In this document: positions 1-10,574 of the stretch, piece after piece | Position numbering within the stretch: the stretch's first letter is position 1 | Layout: each line of letters opens with the position of its first letter | Assembly (NCBI RefSeq): GCF_052324685.1 | Contig: NC_135214.1 | Location: 3,961,371 to 4,025,370 of the forward strand | DNA from: Brachyhypopomus gauderio | Taxonomy: Eukaryota; Chordata; Actinopteri; Gymnotiformes; Hypopomidae | Reading direction: 5' to 3' | Length of the DNA stretch: 64,000 nt | Notes under the pieces: model-generated | The model's database searches: none | What the model saw: only the letters and a program-made list of their open reading frames with translations | Told to the model about the DNA's origin: nothing | Translations under genes and position numbers: made by a program

Positions 1-120
1 TCTTAACTTTGTCTCCGTCATAGTCATCGATGCCTGAGAGTCTTTCAAGTGCAACCTTAATAAAGTCTTTTGTGACCGCTTCACATGCATCTGTAAGTCG
101 CCTTGTATCACTAGATCAAT

Positions 121-1752
121 CAATCAATCAATCAAATTTTATTTATATAGCGCTTTTTACAACAGTTGTTGTCACAAAGCAGCTTTACAAGTGCCGAGTC
201 CTAGCCCCCAGTGAGCAAGCCAAAGGCGACAGTGGCAAGGAAAAACTCCCTAGTTTTTTTGCATGAGGAAGAAACCTTGAGAGGAACAAAGACTCAGGGG
301 GGGAACCCATCCTCCTCTGGCCGACACCGGTCACCATGACAACAACAACAACAATTTAGACAGAAAGAAGAGAAAGAAAAGGAAAAATATGTAATAATGT
401 CCATCATGATGTATGCATCCGTTTAGGCAGGAGGTGGCTGGCTCAGGATGGATCGCTGGTCTCCTCATCTCATTATTCCTCAAGCAGGCGGGCAGCCATG
501 TGGAGAAATGAAACAGGGAAAATTAGCTCTGTATGAGGACATATACAGGACAGGTAAAATTATAAACATTTCCGGAGTGTGGCAGCAACTCCGGCATTTA
601 GTTAAATTATTACAGCCTAGCTAAAAAGGCAGAACCAGAAGGTAACATAGGCTTGGGGGCATTCTGAGACAATGGCATCCGTCCACTGCACTGTCAACAA
701 ACTTGAGTGACCACGAGCAGTGACAGGACGACAGCACCAGCGCCCCAGTCTACCATAAAACCCTTCGTCTATGAACCCCTGGATCTGTACTTTTATCTAA
801 GGGGGGATATTAATTATCAAACGCTAAACGAAATAAGTGGGTTTTCAACCTAGACTTAAAGATTGTGACTGTGTCGGAGTCCCGGACGCATTTAGGAAGA
901 TTATTCCAAAGCTGGGGGGCCTTACAAGAAAAGGCTCTTCCCCCTGCTGTTACCTTATTAATTTTTGGAACTAATAAAAGACCAGCACCCTGTGATCTTA
1001 GTGGGCGTGGGGGTTCGTAATAGGAAATAAGTTCCTGAAGGTACTCAGGAGCAAGCCCGTGCAATGCTTTATAAGTTAATAAAAGAATTTTAAAATCAAT
1101 ACGGAATTTAACTGGGAGCCAATGCAGGGCTGATAGGACTGGACTGATATGCTGAAATTTTCTAGTTCTGGTCAGAACCCTGGCTGTGGCATTTTGAACT
1201 ATTTGAAGTTTATTTAGATTCCTATTTGAACATCCTGACAGTAGTGCATTGCAGTAGTCTAATCTAGAGCTAACAAAGGCGTGCACCAATTTTTCCGCAT
1301 CATCCTGTGATAATGCATTTCTTAATTTAGCAATGTTACGGAGATGTAGAAAAGCTATCCTAGTAGTATTATCTATGTATTTATCAAATGATAGGTCAGA
1401 GTCGAGTATGACACCTAGGTTTTTGGCTACTGTGCCAGGTGTAATGGGGTAGCCTGCGAGATTAAGCATTAGATCTGGAATTTTCTGTTTTGAGGCCTTA
1501 GGGCCCAGAAGGAGAACTTCTGTTTTGTCCTCATTAAGTTGGAGGAAGTTTAGAGACATCCAGCATTTAATATCTTTTACACAGGCCTCAATTTTTCTTA
1601 AACTGAGTTTGTCATCAGGTTTGGCTGATATGTAAAGTTGAGTGTCATCTGCATAGCAGTGAAAATTGACACCATGTTTGTTTATAACTGTGCCCAATGG
1701 TAGCATATATAATGTAAATAATAGTGGTCCTAGAATGGAGCCTTGCGGGATC
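121..1752 (-). mobile_element. L2/CR1-type LINE, 5'-truncated 3' half
   Basis: The minus strand encodes the C-terminal part of a LINE reverse transcriptase. The open frame runs from 1752 to 810 and contains the palm motif YADDTQLY, followed by the conserved [16 protein letters not shown] and [11 protein letters not shown] blocks typical of CR1/L2-clade fish LINEs. Reading past 1706, the [11 protein letters not shown] block that precedes the YADD motif is also present, so the ORF continues to the junction at about 1752. There it stops abruptly against an unrelated gag-like sequence. The 3' tail is short and ends in an (ATTG)n tract (plus-strand CAAT repeats at 118-135), as L2-like elements do. 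The endonuclease half is missing, so this is a dead 5'-truncated copy. Confidence 0.85.
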
Positions 1753-2101
1753 CCATATTTAACTTTTGTACGTTTGGACTAGACGGGGTAATGCTTTCTC
1801 TAATCTCAGCATACAACTTTATGACATTGTCTCGATCTTTCTCTAATGCGTCGATGAGCGAGGCAATTTCGCTGTTTGTTATGTCTCTCTTTAATAGCTC
1901 TCGTGAAGTACGAATTTGCTTTTTCCATTGATCGTAGACTTTGCGGAGTCGTCGTTCCTTTTTACAGGCCTCCTCCTCCTGATATACCTGCATTTTTTCT
2001 GTAGGTTTCCTTAGACGAACGGAATGTAGAGGCTCCTCCTCCTCGTTGACCTCCGGGTCTTCCGTGTGTTCGGTTTCCTTTCCAGAAGCGTCCATGCTTA
2101 A
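1753..2101 (-). pseudogene. Retroelement gag-like fragment
   Basis: An open frame of about 115 codons begins near 2095 and runs into the LINE at 1752. It is very rich in charged residues and has the helical look of fish LTR-retrotransposon gag N-termini: an acidic leader, then KVYDQWKKQIRTSRELLKRD, then a segment around DALEKDRDNVIKLYAEIRE. The frame continues for a few codons into LINE sequence only by chance. It has no zinc knuckle, protease or polymerase. Assignment to BEL/Pao or gypsy is a guess from style, not a tested match. A chimeric cellular exon is the less likely alternative. Confidence 0.45.
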
Positions 2102-2540
2102 GTACGACACAATTAACCATCTGATCTAAGAAGACCTCAGCGCTGAGTGCGGGTTAAGCTCTTCTCAGCCTGGGGCAAGCTCTTACTGTAGCATCCCGGT
2201 TGAAAAAGTGGTCTCTCGAACGGATGGTTCACAACATAACATTTTATTATTATGCCTTAGTCATAAACACGTCGTAAGAGCTTGTTCCCTCATCAACCAG
2301 GTGCTAAAGATCCGTTAAAGTTATGAATAATTATTTAGTAATCTCGTTTTACACTGTTCTTTCAACCTTGACCGTGGAGTGCACTTGCTAACTACGCCTC
2401 GGAACTCACACACTGATAGCGCGTTTATTTTTCTCTTCTTCGTTTCTTTCTTTCAAAATAAAAGCATAGCGCTGCAACAAAATAATAAAAGCTTATGAAC
2501 CAACTTGCAATATGAAAATACTGAATTATCAGGTCAGTTA
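2102..2540. other. Stretch without recognisable gene
   Basis: AT-rich sequence with no open frame of interest. It is probably the leader or LTR side of the gag-like fragment on its left. I see no terminal repeat I can defend. Confidence 0.4.
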
Positions 2541-2960
2541 CAGTGGGGTCACATATTCTGATGGCGGCTATCAGAATACGTGACCCCAGTTAAAAGGCTC
2601 ACTTCTCCATCCCAGTCATAATTTTTATTGTTGGCTGCAATAGTGAGAGGATGGTAAGACTCATGGAAATGTGTGTTTGTTTTATTATCAATAGTATCTG
2701 GACATTCAGTGGGGTCACATATTCTGATGGCGGCCGTCAGAATATGTGACCCCAGTTAAAAGGCTCACCTCCCCATCCCATTCATGAAATTTAAAGTTGG
2801 CTGCAATGGTGAGAGGATGGTAAGACTCCTGGAAATATGTGGTTGTTTTATTATCAATAGTATCTGGACATTCAGTGGGGTCACACATTCTGATGGCAGC
2901 TGTGTTAAACTATGACTCTTGTGAATAACTATGGTTTAAAGACCTAGCACAGTTTCATCA
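2541..2960. repeat. 166-bp tandem repeat, about 2.5 units, each with a hairpin
   Basis: The phrase CAGTGGGGTCACATATTC starts at 2541 and 2707 and recurs with one change at 2873, giving an exact period of 166 bp. Each of the first two units opens with an inverted repeat: TGGGGTCAC..ATTCTGA, a short GC-rich loop, then TCAGAAT..GTGACCCCA. It could form a hairpin of about 45 bp. The third unit decays after the left arm. Diverged copies of the same unit recur at about 3785-4140 inside the neighbouring element. Confidence 0.85.
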
Positions 2961-3363
2961 TTTACCATGGAAACCCCACCGTGACTCAACAATAACAGAA
3001 AACCAATAAAAATTAACTCTAACTTTTTATTACTCTATATTTAAACATTTTATCCAAAGGGGCAGAATTACCATTCGAAATTACAGAATCTTACAGCGCT
3101 TGCTTACGATGAAGCTTGCTATTTTCGTGTAAAATGATCAAAACGTTCTTGTTTAAGTACATTTATGTAATTAAGAGACGATAAAATGTAAATACAAAAA
3201 TATCTGTCGTCTTTTGGCTCGCGGACACCAACAAAACGAGAAAAGAAAGCGCATCAGCGTAGTTTACGTAGCGTTCGTAAAGCACTCGTGCCTGTGAACA
3301 GAAACTGTGAAATAGCGCCCCCTGTGGTCACAAAACTCGACGGTCACAGAATCTGGTGTAACA
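2541..3363. mobile_element. Foldback-like DNA element, copy 1 (one arm missing)
   Basis: The right arm (about 3000-3363) is a diverged copy of the 3' arm of the element at 3368-4612, in the same orientation, and ends in the same GGTGTAACA terminus. Its core is the 166-bp tandem array. No matching left arm is visible before 2541, so the copy is truncated on that side. It encodes no transposase. Confidence 0.6.
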
Positions 3364-3367
3364 CCGG

Positions 3368-4612
3368 TGTTACACCGAATTCTGCGACCGTCGAATTTTG
3401 TGACCGCAGAGGGCGCTATTTCGCAGTTTCAGTTAGTTTCAGTTCACAGGCACGAGCGCTTTACGAATGCTGCGTAAGCTACGCCGACGCGCTTTCTTTT
3501 CTCGTTTTGCTGCTGTCCACGAGCCAAAATATGAGAGATGCGTGTATTTACATTTTATGTCGTCTGTTAACAAGAATGTTTCATTACAACATTTTTACAC
3601 GTGACGACAGGAGTAAAGTCAGCCAATACATACGCCTGACAATAGCAAACTTTTCATAAGTACGTTATGTAAGCTGCTGTCATTTGGACCTCATTCCGAA
3701 TGGTAATTATACACTTCTGAATAAAATGTTTACATATAGTCTACTAAAACGTTTTTAAAACGATCTTTTAAAGATCGATACATTAAAGTCACAGATCCAG
3801 TTGGCAGCTGTCAGAATGGGTGACTCCTATGCCACGGTCAGTCTGTCCACTCCATTCATGAATGTTTTTCTTTGGCTAACAGGTGTAGGGATGGTAAGTC
3901 ACCTGAAAACATTTGGTTGGGTTTTAACTAGTTTGTATGGAGATGGACAGCAGTCACATATTTAGACAGCAGCCGTCAGAATCGGTGACCCCTATTCCAA
4001 AGTGCACTTGTCCATTCCATTCATAATTTTTTTTCTGTCTAATAAGGTGAAGGGATGGTAGGTCACCAGGAAAGACATGGCTGTTTTCAAAATGATTATA
4101 GGTGGAAATTCAGTGGGGTCACATATTAAGAACTGGTGACCCCATGCCAAGGTACATCTGTCACATCTACCATGGAAACACATCACCCACTGTGACTCCA
4201 CAATAACAGAAAACAGTGATAGCAAAAACGTTTTAGTAGACTATATTTAAACATTTTATTCAGAAGTGTATAATTACCATTCGGAATGAGGTCCAAATGA
4301 CAGCAGCTTACATAACTTACTTATGAAAAGTTTGCTATTGTCAGGCGTATGTATTGGCTGACTTTACTCCTGTCGTCACGTGTAAAAATGTTGTAATGAA
4401 ACATTCTTGTTAACAGACGACATAAAATGTAAATACACGCATCTCTCATATTTTGGCTCGTGGACAGCAGCAAAACGAGAAAAGAAAGCGCGTCGGCGTA
4501 GCTTACGCAGCATTCGTAAAGCGCTCGTGCCTGTGAACTGAAACTAACTGAAACTGCGAAATAGCGCCCTCTGCGGTCACAAAATTCGACGGTCGCAGAA
4601 TTCGGTGTAACA
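3368..4612. mobile_element. Foldback-like DNA element with ~390-bp terminal inverted repeats, copy 2
   Basis: The sequence from 3368 (TGTTACACCGAATTCTGCGA) to about 3760 reappears as a near-perfect reverse complement from about 4222 to 4612. The centre (about 3785-4140) holds diverged versions of the 166-bp unit found in copy 1, again with the GGTCAC..GTGACC hairpin core. CCGG flanks both ends (3364-3367 and 4613-4616) and could be a 4-bp target duplication, though CCGG is itself palindromic. There is no coding capacity. The long arms plus tandem core resemble foldback-type non-autonomous DNA transposons. I do not know the superfamily. Confidence 0.7.
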
Positions 4613-4616
4613 CCGG

Positions 4617-6280
4617 CACTTTGAAACCCCTGCTCTAAAGAGCATCACTGAAGCAATGGCACCGTTTCAATCCTATGACAGCAATAAACGTTCAGAAAAG
4701 TCTGAGTGGTCATTCAAGTGTTTTGTTCATTTATACCAAATAATGATTATAGTGTCATTACAATAAAATATGCAGATGCTCTCCTGCAGATGTTAAGGGT
4801 GATGTGTGATACATCTTAATTAGCTGGTATGGCACCAAATCACTCAAATCTCTCAAACCTGTCAAGCTGTCATTTGCTCAGAACGCATTGAAACGCCGTG
4901 AGCCAATGCCACACACTGAAAGACAATGAGCCAACGAAAAGCTTCGCAACATTTTCAACAAATGAAGCGAAAAGCGAAACAGCGATGACCTTCGAAGCTT
5001 CGAATGTCATCGGTCACGGCACACAGGTATTTCGAATCACTCCGCTTCAGAAAAAGTTACACGCGCTCCGAAGCTTCGGTGTCATTTGTCCATCACTACA
5101 GCCAACCCTTACACATTTGGATGGCTTACTCCTTGTGTTAGGCACTTACATACTGATGACATGAATCTGAAAGGCAAACAAGACAGACACTCCAAATGTT
5201 CATTTAGCTATCTTTAAAGACACTTTAAGACAGTCAAATTAACCAAGTGACCACACGACAGCAATTTTCAACGTTAAACGACACCAAGTTTCGCACCCAG
5301 TAAGTCAACAGAACAAACAACGCAAAAAAATCCAAATTCCTTTAAGAACTACGCAGCAAATGTTTAAGACGTTAATTAGCTATGCTGATGAAAGTGACAG
5401 GACAGCAGCGTTAATGATGAAACGAAACTGAGAGTTGTTTCGCATCAAGTCAACAAGAGATTCATATTATATTTATTATATATAAAAAACAAAGTCTTCC
5501 AGAGTTATCCTATCTGGCATTTGTCCTAATTATCTAGCCAAGTAACTAATGAACCTCGGTAATAACTACGGATAAAGCGCCTACATTCGTGACAGCGTAG
5601 GCTACGTGAGTTTTTAAGTAATCCTTTTGGAAAGATGAAAGCATTTCCAACAGTGTCGTAAAACCCATCAACTAAAACGACATGCGTGGTTTCCTTCACG
5701 CGAGGTCAGTGTAAATGCCCACATGTATCCCTAGGTCAGTTCATAAGTTATAAGCTACGTTAATATCTTACCGCACTTAGAGGTATACCTCTATCGGTAT
5801 GTGCTGCCATCTTGAACGCCGCAGTTCTGAACATCTGCGCTGCCTAGCACTCGACTTTCACGTCAGTGTTCACGCCCGTAGCCCATATATGTAATGCTGC
5901 AGCCCGGAGCCCCGGTGGGCGTGGGTAAAGGGCGGAGCATGTGTCAATCATTTTCGAATGCAGCCAATCAGATACTACACTTTCGTTGTCAATCAATTTT
6001 TATTAAGCCAATTATCAGCCAGAGTTAGCTGTCAATCATTTTTTACTGCAGCCAATCTTAACAGATTTGCCAAAAGAAGGCGGAAACTGCACGGAGAAGC
6101 TATTTAAACAGAAGTATATGCAATTCTTGCACAAAAGTAGCTGAATAAAAACATTAGAAGAGCTATGACTTTAGACATTTTTAAATAAATGTTTAAAATA
6201 CTTCTCACTTGTTATTCTGGAACGGCACTTTAATGTTTTTTTTTTTCCTTTATTGCACGTATTGCATCATTTACATCATA
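4617..6280. other. Stretch without gene; repetitive, unclassified
   Basis: No convincing coding sequence. Around 4930-5100 several CGAAGCTTCG-type palindromes cluster, ending in CCATCACTA, which looks like the edge of a hAT-type repeat. Around 5780-5960 there is a CpG-richer patch (ATCTTGAACGCCGC, CACGTCAG, GGGCGTGGG) that could be an old transposon promoter. I cannot tie it to a host transcript. Confidence 0.35.
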
Positions 6281-6533
6281 TATATATGTGGCGAGTGTAA
6301 ATTGTTAGCGGAGGGGAGGTGTAAATGGACACAAATTAAGTATTATATCGCGATCGATCGCCAAGTATAAGCGCCTCCGCCGAGCAGAGCGTTGAGGAGC
6401 GATTTCGATTGGAGGATCGTGCTCTATTTTGTATTATTAATTTTTTGCTGATGCTGGTCCAGCGTGTCGCGTGCCACTGATTATGCCTCGGCGTGCCAAC
6501 GGTGGCCCGCGTGCCATAGGTTGCCGACCCCTG
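6281..6533 (-). mobile_element. hAT-type MITE remnant
   Basis: The right edge reads GGTTGCCGACCCCTG, the reverse complement of a common vertebrate hAT terminus (CAGGGGTCGGCAACC), followed by CTGTAGAG. The left end is not intact and no matching 8-bp duplication is found. It carries one of four copies in this window of a short phrase (TGGACACAAATTAAGTATTA, 6326-6345). Confidence 0.5.
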
Positions 6534-6767
6534 CTGTAGAGCTTTTCCCGAGCCGTCGCACTGGCCGGCTTTGTGGCCACGAACCCCGCAATTCCAGCAG
6601 ACCAGTCGGTTGCTTGCTTGGCGGTTGTGTGAGTGAGTCTGTCGGGGCATCCTGTCACAGCCATCACCGGTGAAGATTTGCTCCGCCCTGACGGCGTCGT
6701 CCACGGCAGCGTCGAGGGAGGTCGGGATGAACAGGCGGACGTGTCTCCTCAGCTCGGCTGGCTCCAC
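6534..6767 (-). pseudogene. LTR-retrotransposon gag fragment with zinc knuckle
   Basis: The minus strand encodes a gag C-terminus. It opens with MEPAELRRHVRLF, has a helical stretch ending in the AVRAEQIF block often seen before the nucleocapsid in fish gypsy gags, and then a single CCHC zinc knuckle (CWNCGVRGHKAGQC, about residues 57-70). The frame then runs into the hAT MITE remnant that interrupts it at 6533. No protease or polymerase follows. This is a broken fragment. Confidence 0.6.
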
Positions 6768-6859
6768 TGCGCTGAGAAAAAAAATCTAGAGCTAACTGCC
6801 ACTGGGCCTCGCACGGGAACAGGAGGTAGGCCAGGTGAAACAACTGTAGGGGTTTCACC

Positions 6860-7657
6860 TACTAATCCTAAAGTAGATATGATTTGCTTTACCTTAATTA
6901 TTAATCAGTCTCATTAATTTAGAATCAGTCTCATATTCTAATTATACCAGAACCACAAGTTTAGTTATCAACTAAAGGTAATTAATGGTTTGGTATCTGA
7001 AGGATTTAACTATGAATTCTTTGGAGGTTTTGGCAACAACCACTTTTGAATGACATCAACACAGACAATTGATGATAAATAAATGATACATTTATTTAAA
7101 ACCAACTATTCTAAAACAAACAGCATCAACAAGGATCAGTATATTTACAGTGACGACTCAGCATCTAGTGTGTGTGTGTGTGTGTGTGTGTAAAAGGGGA
7201 GGAGAGTAATGTGTGGACGTGCTTGTGTGCGTGTGAGGAGGCGGGGTTGTAGTTTCAGTTCTCCTATGGAGAACAAAGCAACTAAAATGGTGCCTACTTT
7301 AAACAGTAGAGCAGCGCGACTGTATGTTAATGAGCTCAGCTGGTTTATTCCAACGTGGTCAGAACAAAGGGTACTGGCTTAATAACTAAAAATTAATGTG
7401 GTGTGTCTGAGAATGGGGAAGACTACAAGACTCGGATCTCAGTGTGCTTGCAAGGATCCTGTTTGCTTCCGGCGCCGCCGCGAGTGGCTGCCTTTTCTAG
7501 TAACTCCGTCTTTGTGTGCTTTGTTGTTTTTCTTTTTTTTTTTTTTTTTTTTCTCGAGTTTTTCTTTAAACTTTATTTATTGACTTAGGCTTTTACGCAT
7601 GACCATAGTGCATCTTATTTATATCCTAAGGATATTATAATACATTTTCAGAGTGGT
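6860..7657. other. Stretch without gene; microsatellite and T-run
   Basis: No gene seen. It contains a (TG)n tract at about 7169-7191 and a run of about 20 T at about 7530-7552. The short frames across these tracts are low-complexity artefacts. Confidence 0.5.
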
Positions 7658-9125
7658 ATGGAGTGCAGCGTAGAGTTTCGATTCTATTCCCGGGAACAAC
7701 TGCTGAGCCTCCGTCCCATGGGACGCGGGGGCATTGTCCTAACAATCCCGGGGGAGCTGAGGCGGAAGTATCGGGGCTGCAGAGCCGGTGCTAAGCTAAA
7801 GGCTAAGCTAAAGGCTAAGAAGACGGAGAAGCAGCGGAGATTCAAACCCTCGGTCCCGTCGGTGGTTATGGGGAATTTCAACTCGCTGACCAACAAAACC
7901 GATGAGCTGGCTAGTCTGGTGAAGACCCAGAATCTCTACAGGGAATGCAGTGTGCTGTGTTTCACTGAGACCTGGCTCACCCCCGACACCCCGGACGCTA
8001 ACGTGGAGCTACCTGGATTCTCTACGGTGCGAGCGGACAGGGACCCGAAACTCAGCGGGAAACGCAAAGGTGGGGGGCTTGCGCTTTTTATCAACACCAG
8101 GTGGTGCAACCCCGGTCATGTAAACGTGAAGGAGGTTATCTGCTGTCGGGACATAGAACTGTTAGCGGTGAGCCTCAGACCATATTACATGCCGCGGGAG
8201 CTCTCACACGCCATCTTTGCGTGTGTTTACATTCCACCCCGGGCGGACGTGCAGGCAGCGTGTGACGTCATCCACTCCACCGTCGCAGCGCTACAGACAC
8301 AGCACCCTGACGCCTTCTGTCTGATCTCTGGTGACTTTAACCATGTCACACTGGACACTACCCTGCCTGCCTTTTTCCAGTTTGTGGACTGTCCCACCAG
8401 GAAAAACAGGACTATTGACCTGCTGTATGCTAATGTGAGGGACGCATACAGGGCCACCCCACTACCACCACTGGGGAAATCAGATCACAATCTGGTTTTC
8501 CTACAGCCTCAGTACAAACCACTGGTACTGAGGCAGCCTTCTACCTCTCGCTCATTCAGAGTTTGGTCTCCTGAAGCAGAAGAAGCCCTCATGGACTGCT
8601 TCGAGACCACTGATTGGAGCGTGCTGCTGCATCCACACGGTGAGGACATTGAGGGAGTGACACACTGCGTTACGGACTATGTGAACTTCTGTATGGATGT
8701 AGCTGTTCCCACAAGGACTGTACGCTGCTTCCCAAATAATAAACCCTGGATCACCAGTGACGTCAAGGACCTCCTCAATCAGAAGAAGAGGGCGTTCAAA
8801 GATGGAAACTCGGTGGAGCTGAAGCGCGTACAGAGGGATCTCAAAGGACGTCTGAAAGAGGCCAAAGAGTCCTATAGGAGTGAAGTGGAGAGAAGGCTGC
8901 AGGACAACAACATGAGGGAGGTCTGGGGTGCGATGAGAGCTATCACAGGGTGCAAAAACAAAAGCAGCAACTCAGTGGATGGAGGTGTGGACAGAGCAAA
9001 CCAGTTCAACTACTTCTACAACAGGTTTGACTGTCCTGCTCCTGCTGCCTCCTCCCCCTCCCCTCCTGCAGCACTCACCACCCAGTCACCCCCACTAGCC
9101 CCCCAGTCACCACTGGTTTCCCATT
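7658..9125 (+). pseudogene. LINE ORF2, N-terminal endonuclease half
   Basis: A continuous frame of about 490 codons. It starts with a basic leader (RRKYRGCRAGAKLKAKLKAKK) and enters an AP-type endonuclease/exonuclease-phosphatase fold at NFNSLTNKTDEL. Landmarks follow: CFTETWLTPDTP, then GGGLALFIN, then LISGDFNHV (metal and catalytic residues), then RTIDLLYAN and GKSDHNLVF (the terminal histidine motif). A helical linker rich in LKRVQRDLKGRLKEAKESYR leads toward the reverse transcriptase. The frame is lost into CGATTCGATT repeats of the next element before any polymerase motif, so the gene is cut in half. It belongs to the jockey/CR1/Rex1-like group in the broad sense. The finer clade is not resolved. 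Confidence 0.8.
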
Positions 9126-10430
9126 TCGATTCGATTTCGATTCACAAGGTCCCGATTCAATTCGATTTTCGATTCGATTCGATCTGATTCAATATCAATC
9201 CTTGTAGGGACATTTCAGTTACAATAAAAAGTGTAGTTTGAATGTGAAATGTTGTAATGATACAAGGAACACTCAAAAATACATTTATTAAAATGTATTA
9301 AGATATTAGTGTTTATACTGTGAACAACAGTTACATTCTTTTTTAAATATCAATTAATGCACACTCTTCCACATAGCTCCTTTACCAGAAAAGGCATTGA
9401 AAGCGGTTTTGAACAGCCTTTTAAAGTGCAAATTAAGTTTGTTTTTTTTTACATGTAACAAAAACATTTATGAACATAGTTCTGAATATTGTAAACATTA
9501 AGGTCCAAAAACTAAGATTTATTCATAACTGCTTTTTGACAGATTGTCAAATTTTTCTGCAAGAAAAGGAGCTGATCAACATGTTGAGGAGTGAGACAGC
9601 TCCTTTTTGCAGTAACAATATTGCCAACTGTTGAGAAAACTTCACAGCTTTATACTTGACGCGCGCAACCAGCGTGAGGGTCCGTGCGCCGAAAACGACG
9701 TAATTGCGGTGGCTCCGCTCGTGCACTGTCGCTTCACGAGCTCGTGCACCTCTCATATTTTGTAACTAAGCGCGCGCCACGCTTCAGCACAATAAACAAA
9801 GTCATGTTTCAGGGTTCATACACCTTTAAAAGGTGGCATTCAAGCTCTTCAGTTATTTTTTTGGCACGGGGAGAACTTGTAGATAGTTTAATCGCAAATG
9901 CCTTCTCTAGTGGAGTTTGTTTGGGTTCTGGAGTTTTTTGAATATCAGGATGGTGTCGCGTTAAATGATTTCTCAGATTTGTGGTATTCCCACAATATTT
10001 CACCTCCATGTTGCACAGTTTACACACGGCTGTGCTTTTATCCAACTCTTCCCTACCATCATGGTTTCTGAATCCAAAATGTAACCATACATCTGCAGGT
10101 GTACATGGACACAAATTAAGTATTATATCGCGATCGATCGCTCGCCAGTGGTTGGCGCCAGAGCAAACTAGTAACTCATTGAATCATAGATGTGGATCAG
10201 AGGTACATTTTTTTACTCTTGCTGCAGCCATGCTTAACTCAGCCAAGTGGCGGTGCTCGAGAAAAAAAAGGATGATCTCGCGAGATAAAACGCGAGACGT
10301 TAAAACGGTACGCATATGCAGGGAAAATTGGCTAATTCTAAAGATCGATCTCAGGTTTCATAAATCGATATCGAATCATTCAAATGAAGATCGATTTGAA
10401 TCGAAAGATCGATTTTTTTAAACACACCCC
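9126..10430 (-). mobile_element. hAT-like element remnant with CGATT-rich ends
   Basis: Both edges are built of ATCGATT/CGATTCGATT repeats (9126-9190 and 10340-10420), and the right edge ends in AAACACACCCCTA, a hAT-style terminus in reverse. Inside is a BED-finger coding exon and AT-rich noncoding sequence. It interrupts the LINE endonuclease ORF on its left. It contains a nested copy of the TGGACACAAATTAAG phrase at 10105-10140. I do not see the DDE catalytic region, so it is not autonomous. Confidence 0.55.
9809..10090 (-). pseudogene. BED zinc-finger exon of a hAT transposase
   Basis: The minus frame reads VWLHFGFRNHDG, then CKLCNMEVKYCGNTTNLRNH and LTRHHP. This is the CxxC...HxxxH spacing of a ZBED-type finger, followed by the usual proline/charged linker. 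The frame opens inside the nested repeat at about 10100, so the true start is lost. In ZBED/hAT transposases this finger binds the element ends. The catalytic and dimerisation domains are absent here. Confidence 0.7.
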
Positions 10431-10574
10431 TACTGATCAGGGTATTTAAGTACCTGGAAACTTTGCAAGAAAATTGGCACACACAGGTACAATCAGATCA
10501 AACTCGAAGCCTGCAAATAGCTTAGCTTGCACATGAAACACGGGGAGATCATGAAGACGTCAACATTACACATA

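Noticed and set aside
2541..2960. CRISPR-like array
   Set aside because: Repeats are 166-bp tandem units without unique spacers, in a vertebrate genome, and belong to a foldback-like transposon core.
3288..3659. A 123-codon plus-strand frame
   Set aside because: It spans the junction palindrome of two foldback-like elements and reads through inverted-repeat arms. It has no domain and no codon signature.
10130..10160. Retroviral-type primer binding site (GGTTGGCGCCAGAGC)
   Set aside because: A 7-bp match to the tRNA-Lys type site, without an adjacent LTR end. It recurs only as part of the nested short repeat.
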